This document shows, piece by piece, positions 1-24,738 of a DNA stretch of 64,000 bases. The notes below the pieces were generated by a model. The model made no database searches, had not been told where the DNA came from, and saw nothing but the letters and a program-made list of their open reading frames with translations. The DNA is from Owenia fusiformis (Eukaryota > Annelida > Polychaeta > Sabellida > Oweniidae). Location of the stretch: the NCBI GenBank assembly GCA_903813345.2, contig CAIIXF020000005.1:36957375-37021374 (forward strand), given 5' to 3'. Position 1 is the stretch's first letter. Every line of letters begins with the position of its first letter. Made by a program: the position numbers and the translations under genes.

Positions 1-80
1 GACAACAGGGTTTCCAGGGCTATGATAAAATAAGGAGTTCATTGTATATTTCCAGGGCTACAATAAAATTAAGGAGTTCA
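1..80 (+). repeat. 39-bp tandem array, left part (split by LINE)
   Basis: Two units of the array that resumes at 2330-2503. Each unit carries a pyrimidine-rich TTTCCAG followed by GGCTA and then AAGGAGTTCATT. The array is interrupted at position 81 by the poly(T) end of the retrotransposon, so the element landed inside a pre-existing array. Confidence 0.85.
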
Positions 81-2330
81 TTTTTTTTTTTTTTTTTCTC
101 AATATACATTTTCACTACACAAGACAGGAAACAAGCGATAGCCATTTTTTACAAAGGAAATAGAAATACAAAGAATACCAAATTCGACACACAAAACCAT
201 TCCAATCACACGACATTCATTCATATCATGCACGCCACACACATACAATCACTCATCAAAAATATTTTCCAGTCTGAGACCTTCGTTTAAATAGGCTTGA
301 AATCCAACACAAGTCAGTGGCATGTTGGAATAATAAGCTCTATGAACATAGTATTTTAATATCAAAAGGGAAAAGTTAAACTTTCTAAAATGTTTCCTAT
401 CGAAATACCCAACAATGACGTGTTGCTCATTTAAGTGTATATCCTTTTCTCTCCATTGATCTCCGAAATATTTTAAAAGACCTTTGATGTTTTTGCACTC
501 CCAAAAACGGTGGACAATCGTCTCTTTTTGGCCGCAAAAATGACATTTATCATTCGTACGTATACCAACAAGTTTAAGGTACAAATTTGAGGCATAAATA
601 TTATTAATAATCTTAAACTGTAATTCCCAAAAAGCGTGGTTTTTGGTTATGTCATATACCATTGAACACATATCTCGAGCGTTAACATTATATTTGCAAC
701 ATAAGCGCTTAACGCTTATTGATTCAGAAAAACATTGTTGATTGATGTACAATTGAATCATTTTTGTATTCAAATTTTTGATGTGGACCGTTTTGTTACC
801 AATAAAAAACTGTTCGATGCTTTCAGTATATTCGGCACACTTCGCTTTCGGATCTCTTTTTAAAATTGATTTCCATTTCTTTGGGATGGAAGATATTAGG
901 CTAATATAATCTAAAAAGTTTATATCCACCTGGAACTTGTATTTAAAATCATTCAGTTCCATAAAACTACCATTCCCATTTAGTAAATCATTTATTTGAA
1001 CAACCCCCATTTCGAAAAGGCTTTTTTGAAATATCTGTTTACCCTCCCTAAGTATGTATTTATTATGCCATAGTATCTCGGTCTTTACCTCAGAACTGTT
1101 TTTTGGTTCCTCCGTCTCACTTACCGTTGAATAATATGAAAGAGCATTCATATAGAAATCGGGGATTTTTTGTTTAAATAGGCGTACGTCATATCTACAT
1201 TGCAGAAGTAGATTAAGACCGCCAAAATGTTCAAAATATATTCGCGGAATCACTTTCCAGTGGCTAAATTGGTCATCAAGGAATCGTTTAAGCCACATAA
1301 TTTTTAGTGCTTTTTCCATCGATGTCATGTTCACCATACGAAGGCCCCCCTGATCATAAGATCCGATCACAGTATTTCGCTTTATTTTATCCCGTTTCCC
1401 TTTCCACAAAAAATTATAAATCAAAGTATTCACCTTTGAGATGATGCTGTCGGGCGTAACAGTCATGGACATAGAATATACGATCTGTGAAACTGCAAGG
1501 GATTTGATTATCATAATACGACCGTAAATGGTGAGATTTCGCTTACCCCAGAGGTTCAGAATCCTCTTCAAGGATTCTATTTTCCGGTCAAAATTTATCC
1601 CCTTATTATGCTCTGGATCGTATGATACACTGATGCCTAAAAACTTACTTGGCCTCTTTACCCAAATACAACCCCCAATATTCGGATTTACACCATCATG
1701 GTTGGCACCAACACTAAAACATTCGGTTTTTTCCTTATTGATTTTTAGGCCCGATAATTGATAAAATTTTTCGAAAATGCTTAAGGCAGCTTCAAGGGAA
1801 TTTGCATCTTTGAGTATTAGAGACGTATCATCTGCATACATAATCAATTTCTGAGAGTGGCCATTTAGATCGATTCCTTTCACATTTTCATCTGGCCTGA
1901 TCTTAAGGGCAAGTACCTCAATACATATAACAAAAAGGGAGCAACTTAACGGATCTCCTTGACGGACACCCCTATGTACTTTAAACCACCCAGTAGAATG
2001 CCCGTTGTTCAATACGCAGCTATTGTTATCAGTGTAAAAGAGCTTAACCCAACGGATTAACTCATCGCCAAAATTAAAGTACCGCAACGCAAAATCAATA
2101 AAACTCAATTCAATACTGTCATATGCTTTTTCAAAGTCAATTAAAGAAATAATGCCTGGTATTTTCCTTTCTCTAGTATATACTAGTAAATCCTCCATAA
2201 ATCGAATGTTTTCGCCAATCAGTCTTCCCTTGACAAAGGCAGTCTGATTGGGTTCAATAATCGCGCAGAGAACCGCTTCAATTCTCTTACTTACCACTTT
2301 AGATACAATTTTATAGTCTATATTTGATAA
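81..2330 (-). mobile_element. 5'-truncated non-LTR retrotransposon (L1/Tx1-like LINE)
   Basis: The minus-strand element ends in a poly(A) tract, seen as T at 81-97, and holds an open reverse transcriptase frame followed by about 150 bp of 3'UTR. Its 5' end at about 2325 cuts into the RT domain, as expected for incomplete target-primed reverse transcription. The same AAGGAGTTC string lies on both sides and could be a target-site duplication, but it is also part of the tandem unit into which the element inserted, so this is ambiguous. The long open frame argues for a fairly recent insertion. It lies in an intron of the phosphatase gene, antisense to it. Confidence 0.9.
249..2297 (-). CDS. Reverse transcriptase fragment of the LINE (no true start)
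   Basis: This is an uninterrupted frame of about 690 codons encoding the RT domain and C-terminal region of a LINE ORF2-type protein. RT motifs appear in order: KGRLIGENIRF, the catalytic-Asp block LIDFEKAYDS, GVRQGDPLS, the YADD catalytic box, and LKINKEKTE. Near the C-terminus is a zinc-knuckle-like motif, C-H-F-C with a later H-R-F-W-E-C. The first codon at 2297 is GTG, not ATG, and the frame stays open upstream to the truncated end of the element. It is therefore a 5'-truncated ORF2 lacking endonuclease and the RT N-terminus, and it cannot be expressed as a normal protein. The domain order and zinc knuckle resemble L1/Tx1 clade elements; the clade is inferred. Confidence 0.88.
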   Translation of the reverse strand: MVSKRIEAVLCAIIEPNQTAFVKGRLIGENIRFMEDLLVYTRERKIPGIISLIDFEKAYDSIELSFIDFALRYFNFGDELIRWVKLFYTDNNSCVLNNGHSTGWFKVHRGVRQGDPLSCSLFVICIEVLALKIRPDENVKGIDLNGHSQKLIMYADDTSLILKDANSLEAALSIFEKFYQLSGLKINKEKTECFSVGANHDGVNPNIGGCIWVKRPSKFLGISVSYDPEHNKGINFDRKIESLKRILNLWGKRNLTIYGRIMIIKSLAVSQIVYSMSMTVTPDSIISKVNTLIYNFLWKGKRDKIKRNTVIGSYDQGGLRMVNMTSMEKALKIMWLKRFLDDQFSHWKVIPRIYFEHFGGLNLLLQCRYDVRLFKQKIPDFYMNALSYYSTVSETEEPKNSSEVKTEILWHNKYILREGKQIFQKSLFEMGVVQINDLLNGNGSFMELNDFKYKFQVDINFLDYISLISSIPKKWKSILKRDPKAKCAEYTESIEQFFIGNKTVHIKNLNTKMIQLYINQQCFSESISVKRLCCKYNVNARDMCSMVYDITKNHAFWELQFKIINNIYASNLYLKLVGIRTNDKCHFCGQKETIVHRFWECKNIKGLLKYFGDQWREKDIHLNEQHVIVGYFDRKHFRKFNFSLLILKYYVHRAYYSNMPLTCVGFQAYLNEGLRLENIFDE

Positions 2331-2503
2331 TATAAGGAGTTCGTTGTATTTTTCCAGGGCTACAATAACATTAAGGAGTTCATTGTATATTTTCAGGGCT
2401 ACAATAACATTAAGGAGTTCATTGTATATTTTCAGGGCTATAATTACATATCATTGTATATTTTCAGGGCTATAATAACATTAAGGAGTTCATTGTAACT
2501 CAG
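2330..2503 (+). repeat. 39-bp tandem array ending at a PTPR 3' splice site
   Basis: About four units of roughly 39 bp run directly into exon 2504-2725. Each unit ends in ATTTTCAG or TTTTCCAG followed by GGCTA; the last unit ends in CATTGTAACTCAG, which is the acceptor of the exon. The real splice acceptor is therefore the final member of a tandem series of acceptor-like sequences. Further units lie at 1-80, across the LINE. Confidence 0.85.
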
Positions 2504-4386
2504 CACCCAATGCAGAGTACAATTGAGGATTTCTGGAGACTGGTGTGGGACCAGAATTGTGCAATTATTGTACTATTGTCAAAACATGAAGGAGACGAGT
2601 TCCCTCAGTTTTGGCCAGATCGTGACTCAGGGGCCATGGATTGTGGCCATTTTCACGTAGCATTCCGGGATGAAGACCATCAACTTAACCATATCTCTAG
2701 GGACCTTATACTAGAATCAAAAGAGGTGAGTACATTCAATAATTCTCACTCTAATTTAAATTGTGTATTTTCAAAATACTGTAGATGCACTTAATTTGGC
2801 TCCTGTTTTAATTTGACAGATTGGGGGATTCAGAAAATCTGCCAATTTAAAAATCAGTCAAATTTCAGTTTGGAATTTTCATCAGAAATTAAAATTCTGG
2901 TCCCCCTTTTCCTGTCAACATGTCATAAATTCTACATTGTTCCAAAGTACAAAATACAGAAAATACCTGTCCTAATGACATATACAAAAATTAAACTTCA
3001 GTCCTGAATCCGCCAAATTAAATAGCCACCAATATTTGAAATTGAGCAAATCTGTCAGAGAGTAAGTGTATCTACAGTATTATTTTGTTGAATTGAATGT
3101 AGCAAACATTTATATAAATGGTAATCAGATGACGAATCAGGTGACATATCAAGTGACATATCAGATGACATATGAGGTACTATATCAAGTGACATGACAT
3201 ATATCTTCAGGATGACTATGAGTTGATGACACGGATCATCTCATCATCGTACTGGCCTGAGACCTGTACACCCCTCAGTACAACATTTGAACTGGTCCAG
3301 ACAGTGAAAGATTGGCACAAGAGGATTGGCAACTCGCCTATAATAGTGGTGGACAGGTTAGTTAAAGGCAATAAATATGTTCAAAAATGGATCCAAAAAG
3401 TGTTTCTACTGTTTTTGTTAATGTAAAATCCCTAAATTATCAATCGACCAAACAACAAATCGTGAAAAAAGTATATAGGACCACTCAAGGTCTACTATAA
3501 TCATTGATAACCATTTCGGGGATATAATATCAATGTTGAAGACTTTTTATCTTATTAATTTTCAAAGATGCAATTTAGCTCTATTTTCTCTGTGCGGATA
3601 TCTAAATGCTTTGATGATATTCCAGGGATGGTGGAAGTCAGACAGGAATATTCTGTGCCCTATCTACTCTTCAAGACCAGCTGAATCTAGAATGTGCAGT
3701 GGACATCTACACAATAGCTAAACTCTACCATCTAAAGAGACCTGGAATATGGGACACTCAGGTAAACCACGCTCCTCTTTAATCTATTAATTATTATCAG
3801 TACAATATAATGGGCAGAATCTGTATTTTTGCTGAAAAATGTTAAAAGTATGGACAGTCCCATTTTAAAAAAAGGTGTTTCATAAATCTAAATGTTTTGT
3901 CATTTCTTAGTATGTAAGTACATCTGCAATGCAAATTTTTTATCACTCTTCGAAAAAGTGATATATTGTTGTCGTCTCGTGCTGATGGGTGTGCGCATGG
4001 GCGACATATAAATCGTGTCATCAAAACTCCAGGAAAGCTACCTATCTTTTCAACTTGAGATATTTACAGATTTAAGACCAGACTAGTGCTAAGATTTGAT
4101 TTGATTTTAGGCATGTTGATTTCATGGCAGCCATTTTGCTCTTCAACGTGCGATATATATCACCATGTGTCTTGTTTCCCAATTTCAGGATAGTTATCAC
4201 TTGTTGTACAAAGCTCTAGACTCCATAGCCAAGGACAATATTGATACGAATGGTGCTGTCACTCACTACAACGCATTTGGCGGATCATTTAAGAGACGCG
4301 GGGAGTCCATGAGACATCGCAGCGACACCAATCCACATAAAGCAAAAACTGAACGTCATAGTGTCAACACCGAAACTGCAATGTAA
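2504..4386 (+). CDS. Receptor-type protein tyrosine phosphatase, C-terminal D2 domain (partial, 3' end)
   Basis: Four exons (2504-2725, 3211-3356, 3626-3761, 4189-4386) join in frame to give the last 233 residues. The 5' part lies left of the window. The product matches the membrane-distal D2 domain of receptor tyrosine phosphatases: an IEDFWRLVWDQNC block, FPQFWPDRDSG, the STTFELV helix before the P-loop, and FCALSTLQDQL after it. The P-loop reads VVDRDGGSQTG where an active enzyme has HC-(X5)-R, so both the catalytic Cys and the Arg are missing. The domain must be a pseudophosphatase, as is usual for D2 of the PTPRG/PTPRZ group, which it resembles most; the subfamily is uncertain. About 50 low-complexity, basic residues follow the domain. 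Convergent with DHX16. Confidence 0.88.
2779..3077. mobile_element. MITE family A, copy 1 (299 bp, TA target site)
   Basis: The ends are inverted (CTGTAGATGCACTTA on the left, TAAGTGTATCTACAG on the right) and flanked by TA on both sides, as for Tc1/mariner-type elements. The interior matches 29332-29654 along its length, for example the segment with CCCCTTTTCCTGTCAACATG. It sits in a phosphatase intron and has no coding capacity. Confidence 0.85.
3960..4140 (+). repeat. Dispersed repeat, copy 1 (also at 46255-46450)
   Basis: A stretch containing GCTGATGGGTGTGCG, CATATAAATCGTGTCAT, CCAGGAAAGCTACC and GACCAGACTAGTGC recurs in diverged form in an ATXN7 intron. Both copies end about 50 bp or less before an exon or a gene boundary. 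The class is not recognised and no terminal repeats are evident. Confidence 0.6.
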
Positions 4387-6935
4387 AAAACATTTGCATA
4401 AAACCATAATATGAAAAACCATGATGTGAATATTGTTATTATACAGAATCTGAGGAATATTGATTGTAAATTAGATTGATATTGTAGTGATCGTAGCTTG
4501 CAATTTGTGCTCTAGCATCCTCATTCAAGAAATAATTATATTAATAATTGGACAAAAATCCAGTAAATAAGAAAAATGAAATGATGTTAATTGAATCGAA
4601 ATGATGTTAATTGTTGCTTTAATGTTACAGAAATCCAGTTCTCAAGAAAATGAAATGAAATCCATTTTGAATGGAAACCTGAAATTGGATGTTCAAATGC
4701 CTGACCCTTGCTCTGTATTGCAGACTGCATGCTTATTGCTTATACTACCTTGAAGTATTAATTTGTTGTAATATTCTGTAAAAAGTACATTTTTATTTTG
4801 TAATGCAATTGTTCATATTTTTACATTGGTTTATTAAAAGTTTATATGTACATATATATAAATTGTAAGATATGTGGTTTCATTGTTGAAATAGGAAACT
4901 TCAAACATCTAAAACATCCTCCTGATGGAACAGAGCCAAAATTTGGAAACACAACTGAAGCAGCGATATGATTTCCACTTGTCGAGTAAACAGTCTATTG
5001 AGAGAGGCTTTCAGCATTTGTTAGTTATTAGTTAATGAAGAAGTTATGAAAAATGAAGAAGTATGGTACCATACATGTACATCAACCATATTGTTAAACC
5101 AAAGCAAGTTTTACATTATACTTGTATTTTTGCCTGGAATTTGGTGCTGTAAAATGTGCCATGTAGGCATATCTAACACATAGATTTTATATTGTATAAC
5201 TTATAGATGTCAGCACGTAGATTGGAGTGCAGGCAAGGAAGATTGGCTCTCAGAGGGCTCCAACTCGATATTCGACCTTGATCTTGATTAGTGACAACAT
5301 TGAAACTGTCGTTATTTTCTGATATTATAACTGTAACTGACTATTTTATAATTAGCAATCCAAAAGATTTGAACTTATATCTCAATCACTTCTTGTGTGT
5401 TATGAATTTTTTGTTTGGAAATAAGGCCAAAAATTGCGATTCAAATTTTGAAGTGAAAAATGGTGTAAGATTTGATTTGGAGTGCAGGAGTATTAAACAT
5501 AAAAAATAGCATACTCCATGGTAGTGTTCGTCCTCAACATACCCACTGCGGCAGATAAATCTTTAGTTCCAACTTCCACTATAAGGTGACGATTTCACCT
5601 TAATTAATTGACATGATTGGTTTTGTCCCATGCTTGTGTCACGTGATTTGGAAATCCAGAGAACTTGATTGGTTGCATTGTGCATATTAATTGATAATCC
5701 CACGTGCAGTGAAATATTATCAACAAAACTTTAACTCAAAATTCCTCCTCAGAGATCTTTCTTATATTTCATGATTTAAGAAATTTTTACAAAATAATGA
5801 TAGCGCAAAGCAATAGACTACATATCTCATAATATCATAATATAATTGAGAATTTAATATGTCAGTTGTAAATAAAAGTGGACTATTTTGTCCAGATTTT
5901 GGACATTTTGAATTTGTTCGCCGCAGTGTTTACTTCGAGACACTGCCATGGGAGTTTGAAAAGAAAGATAGTTGCAAATTAGTCATATTATAGAGTTAGC
6001 CATGATTAGACTTGCACATTTCTACTTTTAAAACTTTGCATATTCACAATAGGGTAATATTACAGTATTACTCCAAGTGGGTGTTTTGTACAGATGATAT
6101 TACAATCTATACACAGAGGAATAGATCAGCTGATTATTCGATGTTTATGAAATTTTTCAAAGTTTTATCTATTCATACAACTGTTATTGACGAGTTAATT
6201 GTTGCGTTTTGTTTTATGAATGAATTTGAATTTTTTGAAAAGCTTATAAGCAAATTCTAAGCACCAACACAGTCATGTTTGTTCATACCAGTTTTTTTAT
6301 TATTAAAATCATACCAGTTGTTGTTATATTTGCTTTTACATAAAATGCCTCTTGATTTGACATTTTTTGTACAAATCACAGGTCACAGAACTCAAATATA
6401 GTGAAATCCCTATAAACCATAGAAACCAAACATCGGGGTTCAAAACCATTAACCGTTATGTACATCTTTGGATTTTTCACTGTATTTTGCAGATGGTTCT
6501 GTGTATTCTGTGTATAGAGTCATAATTATCACAGTAAGTATGCTATATAAAAGGTGTAAATATGTATATATATTTTCAGATTCCTGATATAGATTATTAT
6601 TTTTGTGTAGATTAATAATATGTGTATGTTAAACCGAGGCTTCCTAACCTTCCAACAAAAAGGCATTGTGATTTTATGCTAGTATAATGTGATTTTGTGC
6701 TAGTACAATGCGATTTTGTGCTGGGACTATGTGATTATTATTAAGTGTTTCTAAAACCTTGAATTATTGTATTTTATATATCTTTATATTGAAGAAGTTA
6801 GTTCCAGAAAATTGTTCTGGTTGCAAATCCATAATGGAGCCTGCGATTAAAGAGTAAACAGTATAAAACCTGATGGAAGTGTTATACACCTTAAGGTTAA
6901 ACAATATGCAGACCTCATAGACTTAACCCACCCAG
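4387..6935. other. Phosphatase 3'UTR and intergenic DNA
   Basis: No convincing gene. Candidate poly(A) signals for the phosphatase are ATTAAA at 4833 and AATAAA at 5871. Short frames at 5291 and 6012 have AT-rich composition and no recognisable protein. Three degenerate 24-bp repeats with GTGATTTTGTGCTAGTA lie at about 6665-6730. Confidence 0.6.
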
Positions 6936-6940
6936 TCGTC

Positions 6941-7091
6941 GGTTCCAACCTCGCTGACATCGTTCCTTCCACCCGAACCACATTCTCACAATGAATATCA
7001 GTTCTTTAGTCGCAAACTACCAGCATCGAGATCCCACATCACGAACCACAGGTTGTGAGAATGTGGTTCTGGTGGAAGAAGCAAGTTCAGC
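6941..7091. repeat. Inverted repeat with ~50-bp arms
   Basis: GTTCCAACCTCGCTGA at 6941 onward pairs with TCAGCGAGGTTGGAAC ending at 7091, and CCGAACCACATTCTCACAA pairs with TTGTGAGAATGTGGTTC. The arms enclose a loop of about 55 bp. The right arm overlaps the start of the candidate exon at 7040-7191. Confidence 0.8.
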
Positions 7092-7191
7092 GAGGTTGGA
7101 ACTGCAACCCCATGAGTCAAAGTCCAGGAGGCCTTCTATGGTCATTGATGTTTCTGACAGTTACACAGATGGTTTGATACCAGTATCATAA
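7040..7191 (+). other. Possible terminal coding exon, unassigned
   Basis: Directly after an acceptor-like ACCACAG, about 45 codons stay open to a TAA at 7189-7191. The predicted peptide is mixed in composition (ENVVLVEEASSARLEL, then SKSRRPSMVIDVSDSYTDG), unlike the AT-rich noise frames nearby. No homology is recognised. It could be an alternative last exon of the phosphatase or chance. The tandem duplication of the DHX16 3' end begins exactly at its stop codon. Confidence 0.3.
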
Positions 7192-7249
7192 GGTTTATGT
7201 ACACATTTAATGCACACTTTTTATATAGTTATTTTGGGCTTTAATTTTT

Positions 7250-7390
7250 ATCATAGGCAAAGGTCGATAGAAATATTTTTTAAATAAAGATGGCATGGTA
7301 ATCGATCTGTGTTTATTTAAAGAAAAAGATAATACTGGATTCTGTTGGTGCTGCCATCTTTATATCGCCCCAGAACCTATGATTTTTATC
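7250..7390. mobile_element. ~140-bp insertion specific to one duplicate, MITE-like
   Basis: This sequence is absent from the equivalent place in the other copy (about 8960). It contains inverted AAAGATGGCA and TGCCATCTTT, and CATAGGC near the left end answers CCTATG at the right. It most likely inserted after the duplication. Confidence 0.55.
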
Positions 7391-8527
7391 ATGACAGATG
7401 AATGCACTAAACATAAACTATGCATGTAGTTATGCCATTTCATAATGTAAAACCAATTTTGATTCATTTTGAACATTTATGCTCTGGTTATTGTGTTCTG
7501 CTATGTGAGATACTCACGTTTCTATGGATTGCCTATATTTGTATGCAAATGTGTCTTGTCCAACATTTAGCTGTGTAATCAAAATAAATGTCATCAAATT
7601 ATCAGCAAAATATTTCTGTCATTTATCTTCTAGTAGTATTCCTTATTACGAGGTATATATAATTTTTGAAACAATTTAGTTTGGGGATGGGCTCAATCGA
7701 TGTGGATTTGACTTTGTTAAACATAACATCAGTTCATGAGTCCAATAAAAGTTGGTTTTTAGAAAAATTCTCCTTACAATAGTACAAAAGAGATGTCCAA
7801 CTCACCCAACCTCAATGACTACCACATAGCTATCAAATCTTTATTCTTGCCAGATCTTTGATCTAAAATCCGAGACCTCTAAATTATCTAAATTAGTCTC
7901 ACAATAGAATTGATACTTCGATCCAACTTTTGACATAAGTAGGTTTACACTTTTCAATATTAAAGTTCCAGATATTCTGATTGATCATTATAGACAGAAA
8001 ACATACACTTCATTTTATATTTCTTTATTTTCAAAATAGAATGGATAATTCCTTTGAGAACACCAGTTCACACTTCCATTGTACTCATATATACAATACA
8101 AGGTTATGTTACAATTTTGTACATATCATACATAGTTCCTTCATTGAAACACATTAGTCCGACAGCTTTCTCTGCTTGTCACATTCATGAATTTTCATGA
8201 TGACACACTGTATTCTGCGAATAACAAACTTTATGGTCCATGACATTCAAAGTATCAGAATCACATTGTGTATTAGTTCCTTGACACTTTAGAGCTTTAT
8301 CATACATTGATCTTTGGTTTTTAGATGACATCATGTAAAATCTGACTCAGAGTCATAATCACATTGTATACATAGTTGCTAGACATTGTCACTCTAGTTA
8401 TGTGTAGTCTCTGGCTTGTAGATGGTAGAATTCCAGTTGTGTATTGCTCCACATGCCTTGCATATTCGGTCAAATAGCTCAACATGACTTTAATAACATC
8501 CCTGTGCCTGAACATCACATTGGTTTC

Positions 8528-8665
8528 TCAAGAGTGTTTATGCATGTCGGCCTTTGCTTTGCCAGTCTGTTTTGGCATCTTCTTATGTGAGGAATCGTCC
8601 AGTTCTTTAGACTTGTAGTAGTGTGGCGCCACCTCTAGTAGCCACGAGCTCTCAATCTCAATTAC
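8528..8665 (-). CDS. DHX16: Duplicated DHX16 terminal exon (distal copy)
   Basis: The exon encodes the same 45 C-terminal residues as 10104-10241 ([18 protein letters not shown] onward), with a consensus TTGTAG acceptor and its own stop. It differs from the proximal copy at two positions I could find, GAC/GAT and CAG/CAA, both synonymous. Because the gene is on the minus strand, splicing meets the 10241 copy first. This one can serve as an alternative last exon with identical protein output and a separate 3'UTR. Confidence 0.85.
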   Translation of the reverse strand, partial: VIEIESSWLLEVAPHYYKSKELDDSSHKKMPKQTGKAKADMHKHS

Positions 8666-8674
8666 CTACAATAG

Positions 8675-8880
8675 ACAATGAATGTTAATTAACATCAGGC
8701 AATGACGATTACAGTAACATCAGACAATGATGATTAACATCAGACAATGACGATTAACATCAGACAATGACGATTAACATCAGACAATGACGATTAACAT
8801 CAGACAATGACGATTAACATCAGACAATGACAATAAACACCAGACAATAATAACAAACACCAGATTATGACAATATTATG
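8675..8880. repeat. 20-bp minisatellite next to DHX16 last-exon acceptor (distal copy)
   Basis: About nine units of CAGACAATGACGATTAACAT. The array starts within 10 nt of the AG of the exon and so occupies its branch-point and pyrimidine region. Confidence 0.85.
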
Positions 8881-10103
8881 ACAATAAACACCTAAAGATT
8901 AAAGATCAGAAGGTTTATGTACACATGTTTTATACACTTCTTTTAAAAGTTATTTTGGGCTTTTATTTTTATCAATTTATAGCATGACAGTTGAATGCAC
9001 CAAACATAAACTATGCATGTAGTTATTCCATTTCATAATGTAAAACCATTTTGATTCATTTTGAACATTTATGCTCTGGTTATTGTGTTCTGCTATGTGA
9101 GATACTCATGTTTCTATGGATTGCCTATATTTGTATGCAAATGTGTGTCTTGTCCAACATTTAGCTGTGTAATCAAAATAAATGTCATCAAATTATCAGC
9201 AAAATATTTCTGTCATTTATCTTCTAGTAGTATTCCTTATTAGGAGTTATATATATTTTGTGGTTTGGGGACGGGCTCAATCGATGTGGATTTGACTTTG
9301 TTAAACAGAACATCAGTTCATGAGTCCAATAAAAGTTGGTTTTTAGAAAGATTCTACTTACAATGGTACAAAAGAGATACCCAACTCACCCAACCTCAAT
9401 GACTACCACATAGCTATCAAATCTTGATTCATGCCAGATCTCTGATCCAAAGTCTGACTCATTTAAATTATCTAAATTAGTCTCACAATAGAATTGATAC
9501 TTCGGTCCAACTTTTGACATAAGTAGGTTTACACTATCCAATATTAAAGTTCCAGATATTCTGATTGATCATTATAGACAGACAACATACACTTCATTTT
9601 ATATTTCTTTATTTTCAAAATAGAATGGATAATTCCTTTGGGAACACCAGTTCACACTTCCATTGTACTCATATATACAATACAAGGTTATGTTACAATT
9701 CTGTGCATACATACAACTTCCTTAATTGAAACACATTAGACAGCTTTCTCTGCTTGTCATATTCATGAATTTTCATGATGACACACTGTATTGCGAATAA
9801 CAAACTTTATGGTCCATGACACTCAAAGTATCAGAATCACATTGTGTATTAGTTCCTTGACACTTTAGAGCTTTATCATACATTGATCTTTGGTTTTTAG
9901 ATGGCATCATGTAAAATCTGACTCAGAGTCATAATCACATTGTATACATAGTTGCTAGACATTGTCACTCTTGTTATGTGTAGTCTCTGGCTTGTAGATG
10001 GTAGAATTCCAGTTGTGTATTGCTCCACATGCCTTGCATATTCGGTCAAATAGCTCAACATGACTTTAATAACATCCCTGTGCCTGAACATCACATTGGT
10101 TTC

Positions 10104-23575
<13,472 letters not shown>

Positions 23576-24589
23576 CTTTCTTGTTACTTGGTCAACAATC
23601 TGCAATATAACAACACAAATATCTGGCACTGAATGGAATTTCTAATGCAGTCTAAGAATATTTAAATAAAAATTTGTCGGATGATTTCTCCATGCAGATC
23701 CATCTGTCATTTTGTGTCAATTCTGATAATAACTATGGTATAGATAACAAAAATACCTGTTAAAGGACAAATACTTGTCAAGTCAATCCATATGGATATA
23801 AATGATAATTCTTTCCAGGTTATATCCATTAAAATGATTGTTGTAGTCATTTTTCATATCTAAGTGAACCAGAAATCTTGAGCAGACTATATATATTTAT
23901 ACTCCAGGTGATGAAGAAAAACATCCTACCATTTCTTCATGGCTATCTTTATTTTTTTCCTTTTCAATGGTATGATTTTAAAGTAAAATCTCACAAATTA
24001 TGTAGGCTCAAGGATGATTAAGGTCAGGGTACATGTACAGTATTTTGTTGGAAACCATAATTGAGGCACATGTTATTTTTCAAATTTGAATCACTCCTTC
24101 CCCACATTGTCTACATCTCTCACTTTTGCACAACGAGTATACTAATGTACGTAGAAAAGAAGAAGAATATTTTGATAAAATGTATAAAAAGCATGTTTCC
24201 TCGTTTTTTATACATTTTACAAAGCAAATCTTCTCACCAGTCTTTTCTAGGCACTAAGTGCATTCATTGTGCACAAACTGGAAAATGTATAGACAATGTG
24301 AATGATTCCTGTTTGAAAAATAACATGTGACTCAACTGAGGAATGCAACAAAATTCCGAACATGCACCCTGGCCTTAAGGGCACTTCCGGGCTATACACA
24401 TCATTTTCAAACTGAAGGTTCAACATCTTAGAAAGATATTCAATTTTTAATGCTGTGGGCTCTGGTATGGGTCGAAACTGAATTACCAGAGCTGAGAGTG
24501 GCTTATCAATATCTAGTATGAGATGTACATGTGTAATGACCCAAGGGCGTCCCAATGGAATGACTTACTAACTAACGAGCATAGTGTAA

Positions 24590-24738
24590 CAAGCCAGATA
24601 AAGAAATTGAAAGAAAGTGTGCTAAATTCAATGCCCCGCATGGGAAAACCTAAGTCTGATGCTCTACCGACTGAGCTATAAAGACTTAAGCCACTACAGC
24701 CGAACTGTAGTAGCAACTTGCTATCAAGGGTCGTTACA
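24590..24738 (-). mobile_element. tRNA-derived SINE, copy 1
   Basis: On the minus strand: a 5' hairpin CTACTACAG-TTCG-CTGTAGT, then an A-box-like TAGCTCAGTCGGTAGAGC, then GGGCATTGAATTTAGCACAC and TTTCTTTCAA. The B-box region is degraded. It shares the 5' hairpin and the 3' block with the copy at 41251-41400. Confidence 0.75.

Larger units (their letters stand above)
7190..8890 (-). repeat. Tandem duplication of the DHX16 3' end, distal copy
   Basis: This segment aligns throughout with 8909-10452. It contains the DHX16 terminal exon (8528-8665), its 3'UTR with AATAAA near 8025 on the minus strand, and part of the preceding intron with a 20-bp array. It differs mainly by an extra insertion of about 140 bp at 7250-7390. 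Confidence 0.92.

Noticed and set aside
249-2297. Host gene derived from a retrotransposon
   Set aside because: No ATG, truncated RT domain, own poly(A) tail and insertion inside a tandem array; an ordinary 5'-truncated LINE copy.
8321-8518. 65-codon frame conserved in both duplicates (8321-8518 and 9897-10094)
   Set aside because: It lies in the DHX16 3'UTR within a recent duplication whose non-coding parts are equally conserved, so conservation is not evidence of coding.
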